The notes: generated from the sequence alone by a model not told the origin. A stretch of DNA of 64,000 nt from Methylotenera_A sp049687015 (GCA_049687015.1 JBAVIP010000029.1:62001-126000), one strand, 5' to 3'. Positions 1 to 9,221 are shown, numbered from the stretch's first letter. Translations and numbers: made by a program.

Positions 1-1
1 T

Positions 2-319
2 TATACCCCGGGCGTGCATCTTACCAATCTGGATTCTGCGCTACCCGAATTCGCGATTACTGCCATCCGCGAGGCGATTCCAGCATTTGCCAAACAAATT
101 AAAGGCTTTGACCTGGCGGATGGCATTTTAACCGGTGTGGAAACACGCACCTCATCGCCGATTCGTATCAAGCGCGATGACGACAGCCTGCAGAGCATCA
201 ACACCAAAGGCTTGTATCCGTGCGGCGAAGGCGCAGGCTATGCAGGCGGCATTTTATCGGCCGGCGTGGATGGCATTAAAGTGGCCGAAGCGGTCGCGTT
301 GAGCATCAGCGGTCTGTAA
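2..319 (+). CDS. FAD-dependent dehydrogenase, C-terminal fragment
   Basis: The reading frame is open from the window edge to a TAA at 317-319, so only about the last 105 residues are present. The tail contains YPCGEGAGYAGGILSAGVDG, the glycine-rich flavin-contacting motif at the C-terminus of the large NAD(FAD)-dependent dehydrogenase family (COG2509-like), followed by a final helix (KVAEAVA). The substrate of this family is poorly defined. No start is claimed, since the true start lies upstream of the window. The family call is good from the motif alone; a specific enzymatic role cannot be given. Confidence 0.75.
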   Translation, partial: YTPGVHLTNLDSALPEFAITAIREAIPAFAKQIKGFDLADGILTGVETRTSSPIRIKRDDDSLQSINTKGLYPCGEGAGYAGGILSAGVDGIKVAEAVALSISGL

Positions 320-405
320 CCAAAATCACAGTTGAACATCATATAAAAAAGTATAGTATGGACGTTGTCCTTAAATAGACGATTTCTATGCTGAGAGGAA
401 ATAAA

Positions 406-600
406 ATGAAAGTAAATGTGGGTGGTGTTGATCGCGTGATACGCATTGTTGTCGGGTTGGCTCTGATTGCTTGGGTGCTATTTGCTAATGGCCCTGTGTG
501 GGCATGGATAGGCGTTGTGGCATTGGCTACGGGCTTGATTAATTTTTGTCCTGCTTATGCACTGTTAGGTATGAGCACCTGCAAAACCAAGCAACCATAA
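406..600 (+). CDS. Small DUF2892 inner-membrane protein
   Basis: A 64-residue protein with two hydrophobic segments (about residues 12-30 and 33-52) separated by a short turn. The N-terminus MKVNVGGVDRVIRIVVGLAL is typical of DUF2892 (YgaP membrane-domain-like) proteins. An in-frame ATG at 388 would add six residues, but GAGAGGA at 390-396 sits at the right distance for the ATG at 406, so the later start is chosen. The family is often found with rhodanese or sulfur-metabolism genes, which fits the nearby soxYZ; any functional link is inference. Confidence 0.75.
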   Translation: MKVNVGGVDRVIRIVVGLALIAWVLFANGPVWAWIGVVALATGLINFCPAYALLGMSTCKTKQP

Positions 601-619
601 TTCTTTGTAAGCACAAGTT

Positions 620-937
620 TTAAGCTGGCACGACGACAACCTCGCCAGATCCTGTTTTGCCAAGGTTGTCATGCCAGGTGACGGTGATTTTGTCACCTGC
701 TTTTGCACCTTTCAGGTGAAAAGTGAGGTAAGGATTTTTAGAAATTCCCGTGCCCCATTGCATTTCCAGCACGGGTTGATCGCCTAAAGTCACGGTAACT
801 AGCTGAATAAAATGCGCGGGAATCAGCTGGCCAAAATCATCTTTTTTACGGCCAGTTTCCATGGGGTGGTTGATAATCACTTTCACTTCCGTCACGTCGA
901 CCGTCAGCTTGGCGCGCATTTTCATATTAGCTTCCAT
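620..937 (-). CDS. soxZ: Sulfur-carrier complex subunit SoxZ
   Basis: A protein of about 105 residues with the SoxZ beta-sandwich pattern: KVIINHPMETG near the N-terminus, then the AHFIQLVTV and FHLKGAKAGDKITVTW blocks. SoxZ binds SoxY to form the periplasmic carrier of sulfur-oxidation intermediates. The start overlaps the soxY stop (TAATG), implying translational coupling; a second ATG at 925 with GGAAG before it is an alternative. It has no signal peptide of its own, as is usual, since SoxZ is exported with SoxY. No soxA, soxX, soxB or soxCD is visible here. Confidence 0.9.
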   Translation of the reverse strand: MEANMKMRAKLTVDVTEVKVIINHPMETGRKKDDFGQLIPAHFIQLVTVTLGDQPVLEMQWGTGISKNPYLTFHLKGAKAGDKITVTWHDNLGKTGSGEVVVVPA

Positions 938-1380
938 TAACCGCACCCGTTCTCTAGCACTTCAACCGCCTTGCTATTGGTGTAGTACTTATCGCCCGCT
1001 TTTACAATAATCTTGACATCGCTGGTTTCAGCCATTTTGATGCGCGTAACCAAGTAAGGCAACGCGCCATTGCTGAACATGAAATTGCCGATGAGCGCGG
1101 TCGGATTATGTTCCACCAGCACACTCATCGCCTCGGTATTCGGGATGCGACTAGTGATTTCGATCTGCACGATTGCACCATTTTCAGCGCGGTCTGGCGC
1201 GATAATTTCAATGTCTTTGCTTGGAATTTCGCCATTAATCGTAAGATTTTTAGTGGCCTCATCTAGCTTGGTGGCCTCAAACGCCGCTTTATTCCACAAC
1301 GCTGCAAGCGCGGTAATTGGCAGCATGAATGCTGAAACCGCTACACCAGCCAAAATATTTAAAAATTCTCTTCGCTGCAT
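937..1380 (-). CDS. soxY: Sulfur-carrier protein SoxY
   Basis: A 147-residue protein beginning MQRREFLN followed by a hydrophobic stretch, a twin-arginine-type export signal. The mature part matches SoxY. The C-terminus ends ENGCG, placing the substrate-binding cysteine next to last; the family usually ends GGCGG, so the swinging arm is slightly shortened and altered. The start codon shares one base with the stop of the upstream M48 protease gene, and the stop overlaps the soxZ start, so the three genes look translationally coupled. In cells with a full Sox system SoxYZ carries thiosulfate-derived sulfur; only the carrier is seen here. Confidence 0.9.
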   Translation of the reverse strand: MQRREFLNILAGVAVSAFMLPITALAALWNKAAFEATKLDEATKNLTINGEIPSKDIEIIAPDRAENGAIVQIEITSRIPNTEAMSVLVEHNPTALIGNFMFSNGALPYLVTRIKMAETSDVKIIVKAGDKYYTNSKAVEVLENGCG

Positions 1381-2927
1381 TAACTTAATCTTTTATCCGC
1401 TAATTTTTCATTTTCTTGCATGCGACGCAACTCTTTTAAGCGCGTCTCTACAATCGAATGCTCATAAAAATTGCCATCTTTAGCTTTCACTGCAAACTCC
1501 ATCTGCTCAATGGCCTTAGCCAAATTATATTGCCGATAATACGACTCACCCTGCGCCTGAAAGCGTAACAGGTTTTTGTTTTTTGCAGTGTAGGCTTTAG
1601 CCAAAATATCATAAAAATAAGCATCATTCGGGTATAGTGCTTGCTTGTCTTGCACCAATTTAATGGCTTTATCGGGCTGATTAATAGCCAAAAAATGTTC
1701 GGAATACCCGTAAATTAGCGAGCGATGATCTGGAAACAGCGCAAGCCCTTTAGCATATTGGCTGGCAGCAGCTTGCGGATTATTACGCGCCACTTCTAGT
1801 CGTGCAGCCAAATTTTCAATAAATGCATTTTTTGGCGCGTTGGTTTTAAGCCATTTTACTTGATTGGCAGTGCCGGCTAGATCATTTTTGCGCAGCATCG
1901 CCACAGCCAAACCATAGTGTTCGGCGGCTTCATTGGCAAATCGCCGCTCTTTAATATTGTCTTGAAATTGGTCAATTGCACCTTGCGCCAAGCCATCAGA
2001 AGCGCGCAATTTAGCACGCACCAGGTTAAATTCCAGACTATCGGCCACCTGCTTGTACGGCATGGTTTCTACACGATTCGACACATCCGCGATACGCTCT
2101 GCCGTAAGTGGGTGCGTGCGCAAAAAACTGGGCGCGCTGCCCTCCACAAACCGTGTGCCGCGCTGCAAAGTAGTGAAAAATGCGGGCATGGCACGCACAT
2201 CAAAACCTGCGCTATCTAAAATGCTCAAACCCACGCGGTCTGCCTCGCGCTCATGTTCGCGTGTGTAATCCAGCTGGCGTTGCACACCCGCAGCCGATGC
2301 AGTTGCCATTGCACCATTGGCCAGCTCTGGGTTAGAGCGTGCCACCAACAAAGCCAAGGCAATACCAGCGATGTTTTTGAATGTGTCATACTTTTGCTGC
2401 GCCAGCATACGCGCCATGTGGCGTTGCGTCACGTGGCCAATTTCGTGGCCCAACACGCTCGCCAGTTCCGACTCGCTATTCGAAGCCAATATTAGGCCAG
2501 TATGCACGCCCACCACGCCGCCCGGCATTGCAAACGCGTTAATCGAGTTATCTTGCACGACAAAAAAGTTAAACTTCTGCTGCTTATCTGGGCTAGCTGC
2601 AGCCAACTTATTGCCTAGTGTTTGTAGATAATCGATAACCTCAATATCCTGTACCACATCATCGCTCACCGATACATCGCGCATAATTTGCTCGCCTATG
2701 CGCTGCTCATCCTGAGGCGTCAACACAGTTTGCGAAACATCGCCCAGATCGGGCAGGCTGGTGTCCAGATTGGTCGGGCCTGCATAAGGCTTGGCGGATA
2801 AAGTTGGTTTGGGTATTGTTGAGTTTTGTGACGGCTTATTCGCTGCATTTTCAGCAAACGCTGCATTTGCGGCCAGCAAAGTTACCAAGACCAATGATTT
2901 TGTAATAAGTGGAGTTTTTAATTTCAT
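1380..2927 (-). CDS. Periplasmic M48 metalloprotease with TPR repeats (BepA/YfgC-like)
   Basis: About 515 residues. The ATG at 2927 gives a clean Sec signal (MKLKTPLITKSLVLVTLL ending ANAAFA), whereas the longer start at 2963 adds an unlikely prefix. The zinc motif HEIGH falls near residue 161, and HEREAD (third ligand region) lies about 60 residues later. The C-terminal half is alpha-helical, with TPR-like repeats (GLALFPDHRSLIYGYSEHFL and similar). Family members (BepA/YfgC) act in outer-membrane protein quality control. The stop overlaps the soxY start by one base. Linkage to soxYZ may be operon convenience only. Confidence 0.88.
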   Translation of the reverse strand: MKLKTPLITKSLVLVTLLAANAAFAENAANKPSQNSTIPKPTLSAKPYAGPTNLDTSLPDLGDVSQTVLTPQDEQRIGEQIMRDVSVSDDVVQDIEVIDYLQTLGNKLAAASPDKQQKFNFFVVQDNSINAFAMPGGVVGVHTGLILASNSESELASVLGHEIGHVTQRHMARMLAQQKYDTFKNIAGIALALLVARSNPELANGAMATASAAGVQRQLDYTREHEREADRVGLSILDSAGFDVRAMPAFFTTLQRGTRFVEGSAPSFLRTHPLTAERIADVSNRVETMPYKQVADSLEFNLVRAKLRASDGLAQGAIDQFQDNIKERRFANEAAEHYGLAVAMLRKNDLAGTANQVKWLKTNAPKNAFIENLAARLEVARNNPQAAASQYAKGLALFPDHRSLIYGYSEHFLAINQPDKAIKLVQDKQALYPNDAYFYDILAKAYTAKNKNLLRFQAQGESYYRQYNLAKAIEQMEFAVKAKDGNFYEHSIVETRLKELRRMQENEKLADKRLS

Positions 2928-3004
2928 TATTGCTATGATAGCTACTTTAGGGTGTGAGTTCACGCCAAATGATAAATTGAAAATAATTCATAGAAAGTAA
3001 TTGT

Positions 3005-3481
3005 ATGGGCAAACTGACTCATTTCGACAATAGTGGCCAAGCGCACATGGTGGATGTTGGCGACAAGGCATCCACAAGGCGCATTGCGGTTGCCAGTGGC
3101 GTGATTAAAATGTTGCCAGCCACGCTGCAGCTCATTAAAAACGGCGATGCAAAAAAAGGCGATGTGCTTGGCATTGCGCGCATTGCCGCGATTCAAGCCA
3201 GCAAAAAAACGTCTGATTTAATTCCACTGTGCCACCCTATTGCCTTAACTAAAGTAAGCGTAACGTTTGAAATAGATGAAAAGAATACTGTGATTACTTG
3301 CACCGCCACTTGCGAAACCACGGGCCAAACCGGGGTAGAGATGGAAGCGCTCACGGCGGTGAGTGTAGGTCTGCTGACAATTTATGATATGTGCAAAGCT
3401 GTGGATAGAGGCATGGTGATAAGCGAGATTAAACTGCTGGAAAAACATGGTGGAAAATCGGGCAACTGGCTTGCGGAATAA
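3005..3481 (+). CDS. moaC: Cyclic pyranopterin monophosphate synthase MoaC
   Basis: 158 residues, the normal length. It contains LIPLCHPIALTKV (conserved CHP motif) and GVEMEALTAVSVGLLTIYDMCKAVDRGM, the signature with the catalytic Asp and Lys region. MoaC converts the rearranged GTP product of MoaA into cPMP in molybdenum cofactor synthesis in the cytosol. It is transcribed divergently from the M48 protease gene, with under 80 bases between the start codons, so the two promoters must lie close together. No other moa gene is nearby. Confidence 0.96.
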   Translation: MGKLTHFDNSGQAHMVDVGDKASTRRIAVASGVIKMLPATLQLIKNGDAKKGDVLGIARIAAIQASKKTSDLIPLCHPIALTKVSVTFEIDEKNTVITCTATCETTGQTGVEMEALTAVSVGLLTIYDMCKAVDRGMVISEIKLLEKHGGKSGNWLAE

Positions 3482-3519
3482 ACATCAAAAAGACTTTCAA
3501 CTTACGGTAAAAAAAGATT

Positions 3520-4896
3520 ATGACAAACCAGCACCAACCTTCACCCATGAAAGCAAAAGGCGTCATCTATGCCCCTTGGGAACACGCTTTCAGCCGCGTA
3601 TTAACCCCTCTGGATGAATTTATACATCGCCAGACCACAAGCGGCATGTTGCTGATGGGCACGGCAATTATTGCGCTATTTTTGGCGAATGGATTGTTTG
3701 CCGAAACATATCTGCATTTTATTCACACCCCGGTGAACGTCAGCATCGGCAGCTGGGGAATCAAGATGAGTTTGCACCATTGGGTGAACGATGGCTTGAT
3801 GGCACTCTTTTTCTTTGTGGTGGGTTTGGAGCTCAAGCGAGAGATTTTGGTGGGCGAATTGTCGGATTTGCGTCAGGCCGCATTACCCATCATTGCTGCC
3901 ATTGGCGGCATGGTGATGCCCGCACTCATTTACCTTGCATTTAATCCCGATGGCGACGCCGCGCACGGCTGGGGGATACCGATGGCTACCGACATTGCAT
4001 TCGCCGTGGGTGCATTGGTACTATTGGCCGGCCGCGTGCCTAAGGCGCTTATCACCTTTCTGATAGCACTAGCCATTGCAGATGATCTCGGCGCTGTGCT
4101 GGTCATCGCATTGTTTTATACGCAGGCGTTGGCGATGAACTGGCTGTTGGCAGCAGTTGCGTTGGTGGTGGTACTGTTGACATTCAATTTTGCCGGCATT
4201 CGTAAAATCATGCCTTACTTCCTGGTAGCTGTATTGTTGTGGTATGCGCTGCTGCAATCCGGCGTACATGCCACGCTGGCAGGCATGTTAGGCGCATTTA
4301 CGGTGCCCGCAAGATCTAAATATGACCCTAGTTTATTTGCCGATCTGGTTAATCAGCAAATTGATCGTTTCATTGCCAGCCGTCAGCAGGATGACAGCAT
4401 GATGACGAACGACAAGCTGTACGCCATCGTGCAGAACCTGGAAACAAGCGTGCATGGTGTGCAAACACCGCTTCAGCGATTAGTGCATATCTGGCATTTG
4501 CCAGTGGCTTTTATCGTGATTCCAATCTTCGCTTTGTTTAATGCAGGCATCCCGTTACAGGCTGGCACCCTGAACGAGACTTTAACGCATCCAGTAATGC
4601 TGGGCGTCGCATTCGGACTACTATTCGGCAAATTTATTGGTATCACTGGCGCATGCTGGCTGGCCTTACGTTTGGGTATAGGGCAGTTGCCCAGCGGCAC
4701 ACGGTTCAGCCAGATTGCCGCCGTGTCAGTTCTCGGTGGCATTGGTTTCACAATGTCGATATTTATCTCGGAGCTGGGTTTCGCTAATCAGCCAGAATAT
4801 CTATTAATGGCCAAGACTGGTGTATTGGCAGCATCGCTGCTGGCCGGGATGGCGGGGTTTGTTTGGTTGTGGTGGCTGGGTCGTGAAAACGAATAA
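3520..4896 (+). CDS. nhaA: Na+/H+ antiporter NhaA
   Basis: 458 residues, longer than the roughly 390 of the E. coli protein. The extra length is an N-terminal cytosolic extension and an inserted loop around residues 265-315 (with RFIASRQQDD). The paired aspartates of the ion-binding site are seen in ALAIADDLGAV (near residues 188-189), and the TD of the unwound helix crossing in PMATDIAFAVG (near residue 158). About 12 membrane segments are predicted. The protein expels Na+ in exchange for protons. It follows moaC by under 40 bases. Confidence 0.95.
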   Translation: MTNQHQPSPMKAKGVIYAPWEHAFSRVLTPLDEFIHRQTTSGMLLMGTAIIALFLANGLFAETYLHFIHTPVNVSIGSWGIKMSLHHWVNDGLMALFFFVVGLELKREILVGELSDLRQAALPIIAAIGGMVMPALIYLAFNPDGDAAHGWGIPMATDIAFAVGALVLLAGRVPKALITFLIALAIADDLGAVLVIALFYTQALAMNWLLAAVALVVVLLTFNFAGIRKIMPYFLVAVLLWYALLQSGVHATLAGMLGAFTVPARSKYDPSLFADLVNQQIDRFIASRQQDDSMMTNDKLYAIVQNLETSVHGVQTPLQRLVHIWHLPVAFIVIPIFALFNAGIPLQAGTLNETLTHPVMLGVAFGLLFGKFIGITGACWLALRLGIGQLPSGTRFSQIAAVSVLGGIGFTMSIFISELGFANQPEYLLMAKTGVLAASLLAGMAGFVWLWWLGRENE

Positions 4897-4903
4897 AGCA
4901 AGT

Positions 4904-4982
4904 GTAGCCTCGATGAAATGAAATACAATCGAGGATAATTACACCTGTATCCCTTGATTCCGCTACGCTGCATCAAGGCTAC
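4904..4982. repeat. 79-bp dispersed palindromic element, copy A
   Basis: A 79-base unit bounded by GTAGCC and its complement GGCTAC. It contains two hairpins in tandem: CCTCGAT with ATCGAGG, then CCTTGATTCCGCT with GCATCAAGG. A second copy of the same length lies at 43810-43888. It sits between the 3' ends of the convergent nhaA and thiO genes, where it could act as a terminator. The architecture is that of a REP/MITE-type non-coding repeat; I cannot assign a named family. Confidence 0.8.
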
Positions 4983-5005
4983 ATTAGCTAATCGACACGA
5001 GCATA

Positions 5006-6073
5006 TTAAGTAACGCAAGCATAAGCCGCAGCATCCATCTGCGGCGTTTCACCCAGCATCAATGCCGCGACCAGCCGTGCACTGGCGGGCGCCATGGTGA
5101 CGCCATACCTGAAATGCCCCGTATTAAGGTAAAGGTTTTTAATGCTGGGGTGCGCTGCAATGGTGGGCACGTTATCTGGCGTGCCAGGCCGCAAACCGCT
5201 CCAATGCTTGATGACAGGCGCATCTTTAAGCTCCGGCATGATCGCCTCTGCCTTGGCTTGCATCTCCTGCTTCATCGCTTCTGTCGTGCCTGTATCGAAG
5301 CCCACATCTTCCAGCGTGCTGCCTGCCAGTAAATAGCCATCACGCCGCGGCACTAGATAAAATCCATCTTTGTAGATTATATTTTGCAAGGTTTGGGCGG
5401 GCAATTGGTAAAGCAAAATCTGCCCGCGCATGGGCTTGATGTTGAGTTTGAGTGAGGTTTCTTTAAGCAGCTCGAAGCTCCACGCGCCTGAAGTCACCAC
5501 AAATTTATCTGCCTCAAGCACCGCGCCAGTATTGGCTCTCCAGGCATTAATTTGGCCAGTTTTTTCTAATTGAACCTCATTAATTGGCGCAAGCTGGGTG
5601 TGCTCGATGAGCGTTACATCGTGCTGAATCAGCCATTGCTTAAGCGCCTGCAGCAATCGCGGGTTACGCACTTGCCTGACCTCCGGCAACAATAAATCGT
5701 CTGCTTTTTGCTCGATGGGTACGTGGTTTTTTGCGCACCAGGCGAGCGCCAACGCTTTATCAAAAGGCGTTTGAATGAGCATGCCGCTTTTGACGCATTC
5801 TGGGTCTATGCCTGTTTCGCGGTAGAGTTGCTGGCAGAGTTCCGGATACAAACTTGCACCTACAAGCGCAAGCTGATTCACTTCATCTTTATAAAACCAG
5901 GGCAATAGCGGAAACACAATGCCCGCACCGGCCCATGACGATTCACCTGATGTTTGTGCGGCAATCTGGTTGCGCTCTACAACCGTGACCTGATGACCGC
6001 GGCGAGTAAGCTCCATAGCGGTCATGCAGCCCATAATGCCACCACCCGCCACAATAATTTTTTGTTTTGACAA
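5006..6073 (-). CDS. thiO: Glycine oxidase ThiO / FAD-dependent amino-acid oxidase
   Basis: 355 residues of the DAO-type flavoprotein fold. An N-terminal Rossmann motif VAGGGIMGCMTAMEL is followed by an acidic residue in VVERN. The middle part resembles substrate domains of ThiO, and the C-terminus LYLNTGHFRYGVTMAP is the conserved FAD-contacting block of the family. ThiO oxidises glycine to dehydroglycine for the thiazole ring of thiamin. No other thi gene is seen here, so a related deaminase role is possible. It converges on nhaA, with a palindromic repeat between. Confidence 0.8.
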   Translation of the reverse strand: MSKQKIIVAGGGIMGCMTAMELTRRGHQVTVVERNQIAAQTSGESSWAGAGIVFPLLPWFYKDEVNQLALVGASLYPELCQQLYRETGIDPECVKSGMLIQTPFDKALALAWCAKNHVPIEQKADDLLLPEVRQVRNPRLLQALKQWLIQHDVTLIEHTQLAPINEVQLEKTGQINAWRANTGAVLEADKFVVTSGAWSFELLKETSLKLNIKPMRGQILLYQLPAQTLQNIIYKDGFYLVPRRDGYLLAGSTLEDVGFDTGTTEAMKQEMQAKAEAIMPELKDAPVIKHWSGLRPGTPDNVPTIAAHPSIKNLYLNTGHFRYGVTMAPASARLVAALMLGETPQMDAAAYACVT

Positions 6074-6090
6074 AGGTAATTACCTAAATT

Positions 6091-8067
6091 TTATTGACCA
6101 GAAACCAAATATACTTCTGCCGCGATCAAATCTTCTGGCCTGCCCAGCAGCACCAGCACGTCGCTTTCTGCCAGCACAATATCCGGCCTTGGTGGTATGT
6201 CTTCCAGCATATTGGGACGGCGCAAAAATTGCACCTCCACATTGAATCTGGCCAAGTCGATATGGTCCAACCGCAGTTTTCTCGCATATGAGTTTTTATT
6301 AATCTCGACCGAATGCAGCCTGACTTGCTGCGATTCGGCTACATCCGCATCCACATCAGAAACACCGCGGAAATAGCCTTTAAACATTCTGTACCGCTCT
6401 TCACGGAACAGTCGAATGCGTTTAACCACTTTACTCAACGGCACGCCGAGCAACACCAAAGCATGCGAAGCCAGCATTAAGCTGCCTTCCAACACTTCGG
6501 GCACGACTTCTGTCGCACCAGCCGCGCGAAACTCATCCATGTGCACATCGTCGTAAGTACGCACTATCACGGGTAGATTGGGGTAACTCTCTTGCGCCAC
6601 ATGCAGCACTTTCATCGAAGCGCGCAAATCAGAATAACTCACAATCAATGCCTTAGCACGGGCGCCACCAGCCGCTTCCAGCACCACACGGCGGCCTGCA
6701 TCGCCATACATCACATGCTCACCCGCTGTCGCGGCATCATGTACGCGCGTAGGGTCGATATCCAAGGCTATAAACGGAATATGTTCTTCTTTAAGAAAGC
6801 GCCCTAAATACTGACCGCTACGCCCATAACCACAAATAATCACGTGATCTTTTAAATCTTTACTCACACTGCCAATTTCTTCTACTACTTGGCTACTTCT
6901 GAGCGTATAACTTTTCACCAGTTTGCGCGCAATACGGCCGTTGTATTGAATAATAAATGGCGCAATCACCATTGAGATAAGTGATGCCGCCAGCACTAAT
7001 TGCAGTTCATTACCGCCAATCAGCTTTTGTTCCAGGCCTAATGCCAAAATCACAAAACTGAACTCGCCCGCCTGCGCCAATATAATGCCGGTGCGAATAC
7101 CCACGCCGGTTTCAAAGCCAAATATACGCGTTAATGCAGCGATCACTATCGCCTTAAACAGTACAAAGCCAAGCAAGAGCAGAAGCACCAAGTCTATGTG
7201 ACTGATAACAAAACGAAAATCCAGCAGCATGCCGACACTGATAAAAAACAGGCCCAGAAGAATATCGCGGAAAGAAGCGATGTCAGATTCCACCTGATAG
7301 CGATAGCGCGTTTCTGAAATCAGCATACCCGCAATAAACGCGCCCAATGCATATGACAGGCCGGCAATTTTGGTGGCGAACGCCAATAACAGGGTCACCA
7401 TCAGCACGTTCATCACAAACAACTCGCGCGAGCGTTGACGCGCCACCAGACTGAACCAGAAATTAAAAATGCTTTTGCCAAATTTGAACAATACAAACAA
7501 CAGTATCGCTGACTTGATCAGTGACAAGCCTAGCGTGGCGCTCAAGTTGCCAGTTTGCATGCCCAAAGCGGGAATTAGCACCAAAATGGGGATCACGGCC
7601 AAATCTTGAAACAGCAGAATACCGATGCTTAAGCGGCCGTGCCGTGAATTTAAATCCACGCGTTCTAACAGGATTTTAGAAACAATTGCAGTCGAGGACA
7701 TGGTCAGCGCGCCGCCAATCACGAAAGCGGTGGTCAAACTCAAACCGAACAACCAGCCCAACAGCATGGCTACTGTCATGGTAATTATTACTTGCGAGCC
7801 GCCCAGGCCAAACAGGGTTTTACGCATCGCGTAAAGCTTTGGCAGGCTAAACTCTAAACCGATGCTAAACATTAGAAACACTATGCCGAATTCCGCTACA
7901 TGACGGCCATCCTGAGAGTTTGGCAACAAATCCAAACTATATGGTCCGAGTAATATGCCCACCGCAAAATAAGCCAGCATGGTTGGCAAACGCAGCGCAT
8001 GGAAAAGTGCCTTCGCAAGCACGGCGCTGGTGAGCAGAAGTAAAACACTGGTTAAGGAATCAAACAT
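6091..8067 (-). CDS. CPA2-family cation:proton antiporter with RCK domain (Kef/YbaL-like)
   Basis: 658 residues. The first 380 or so form 12-13 membrane segments of the Na+/H+ exchanger fold. These are followed by a TrkA-N/RCK nucleotide-binding domain (VIICGYGRSGQYLGRFL, with an acidic LDID at the end of the second strand) and a C-terminal TrkA-C domain (LRLDHIDLARFNVEVQ and following). Such proteins exchange K+ or Na+ for protons under NAD(H) or glutathione-adduct control. Whether this is KefB, KefC or YbaL type cannot be settled by eye. It lies 17 bases upstream of thiO on the same strand. Confidence 0.9.
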   Translation of the reverse strand: MFDSLTSVLLLLTSAVLAKALFHALRLPTMLAYFAVGILLGPYSLDLLPNSQDGRHVAEFGIVFLMFSIGLEFSLPKLYAMRKTLFGLGGSQVIITMTVAMLLGWLFGLSLTTAFVIGGALTMSSTAIVSKILLERVDLNSRHGRLSIGILLFQDLAVIPILVLIPALGMQTGNLSATLGLSLIKSAILLFVLFKFGKSIFNFWFSLVARQRSRELFVMNVLMVTLLLAFATKIAGLSYALGAFIAGMLISETRYRYQVESDIASFRDILLGLFFISVGMLLDFRFVISHIDLVLLLLLGFVLFKAIVIAALTRIFGFETGVGIRTGIILAQAGEFSFVILALGLEQKLIGGNELQLVLAASLISMVIAPFIIQYNGRIARKLVKSYTLRSSQVVEEIGSVSKDLKDHVIICGYGRSGQYLGRFLKEEHIPFIALDIDPTRVHDAATAGEHVMYGDAGRRVVLEAAGGARAKALIVSYSDLRASMKVLHVAQESYPNLPVIVRTYDDVHMDEFRAAGATEVVPEVLEGSLMLASHALVLLGVPLSKVVKRIRLFREERYRMFKGYFRGVSDVDADVAESQQVRLHSVEINKNSYARKLRLDHIDLARFNVEVQFLRRPNMLEDIPPRPDIVLAESDVLVLLGRPEDLIAAEVYLVSGQ

Positions 8068-8213
8068 TTAGACCTTTTATCGTTATTCATTATTAAATTT
8101 TTTCTTGGGATTTGGTACGTTCAGGCAAAAATTGTGCCTACTTTCATCATTTTACCCAAAAACCCACGTTTTTTGCTTTATTCGAGACAGATTCCCTTTT
8201 ATACTTAGTAGTT

Positions 8214-9221
8214 ATGACACCTACATTTCTGCAATCACAACGCGAACATGCGCCAAAAGCAAGTACGTTACAACTGGCACGCAATGTATTGAGCATTGAA
8301 GCGCGCGAGATCGAGGCTTTGGCAAAGCGGCTTGATGCCAATTTTGAAGCCGCCGTGCAGCTCATTTTACATTGCCAGGGCCGCGTTGTGGTGAGTGGTA
8401 TGGGAAAATCTGGTCATGTAGGCGGCAAAATCGCAGCAACACTAGCCAGCACAGGAACACCCGCATTTTTCATGCACCCAGCTGAGGCCAGTCACGGCGA
8501 CCTTGGCATGATTACAGCGGGTGACGTAGTCATTGCGCTTTCGAATTCCGGCGAGAGCGATGAGCTGCTTAATATTGTGCCTACTATTAAACGGCTCGGC
8601 GCAAAAATCATTAGCATCACTGGCGCGGCAAACTCTACGCTGGCTAAAGAGTCTGATATACACTTGAGTGCTGAGGTCTCGCAAGAGGCGTGCCCATTGG
8701 GGCTATCCCCCACCGCCAGCACGACTGCTGCACTGGCGCTTGGCGATGCGCTAGCCGTTTGTGTACTGGACTGCCGCGATTTTTCGGCTGAAGATTTTGC
8801 GCGCTCGCACCCGGGCGGCAGCATCGGCAGACGCTTACTCACGCGCGTGAAAGATGTGATGCGCACTGGCAGTGCCATTCCCAGCGTTAAAGATGGCGAA
8901 TTATTATCTGTTGCATTGACCGAAATGACCAAAAAAGGCTTAGGACTCACAGCCATTATTAATTCGTCAAAGCAGCCGATAGGCATTTTTACCGATGGTG
9001 ATTTACGACGAACGTTCGCTAAGGGCATCTATACCAGCAGTGCCAAAATTAGTGATGTGATGCACGCAAACCCCAACACCATCTATGCGAATCAGCTTGC
9101 GGTTGAAGCTATTGAAATGATGGAGCAGAAAAAAATTAATGGCTTGTTAGTGGTGGATGATGCCGGCAAGCTGGTAGGTGCATTTAACATGCACGATTTA
9201 CTGAAAGCGAAAGTAGTGTAA
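8214..9221 (+). CDS. kdsD: D-arabinose 5-phosphate isomerase KdsD (KpsF/GutQ family)
   Basis: 335 residues from the ATG at 8214; an earlier ATG at 8112 would add an unrelated 34-residue prefix. The SIS domain (about 40-180) shows VVSGMGKSGHVGGKIAATLAS and LSNSGESDELL. It is followed by two CBS domains (about 205-330). The enzyme interconverts ribulose-5-P and arabinose-5-P, the first step to Kdo for LPS. A TATACT sits only about 9 bases before the ATG and there is no obvious Shine-Dalgarno, so a leaderless or very short leader transcript is possible. It overlaps kdsC (TAATG). Confidence 0.95.
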   Translation: MTPTFLQSQREHAPKASTLQLARNVLSIEAREIEALAKRLDANFEAAVQLILHCQGRVVVSGMGKSGHVGGKIAATLASTGTPAFFMHPAEASHGDLGMITAGDVVIALSNSGESDELLNIVPTIKRLGAKIISITGAANSTLAKESDIHLSAEVSQEACPLGLSPTASTTAALALGDALAVCVLDCRDFSAEDFARSHPGGSIGRRLLTRVKDVMRTGSAIPSVKDGELLSVALTEMTKKGLGLTAIINSSKQPIGIFTDGDLRRTFAKGIYTSSAKISDVMHANPNTIYANQLAVEAIEMMEQKKINGLLVVDDAGKLVGAFNMHDLLKAKVV

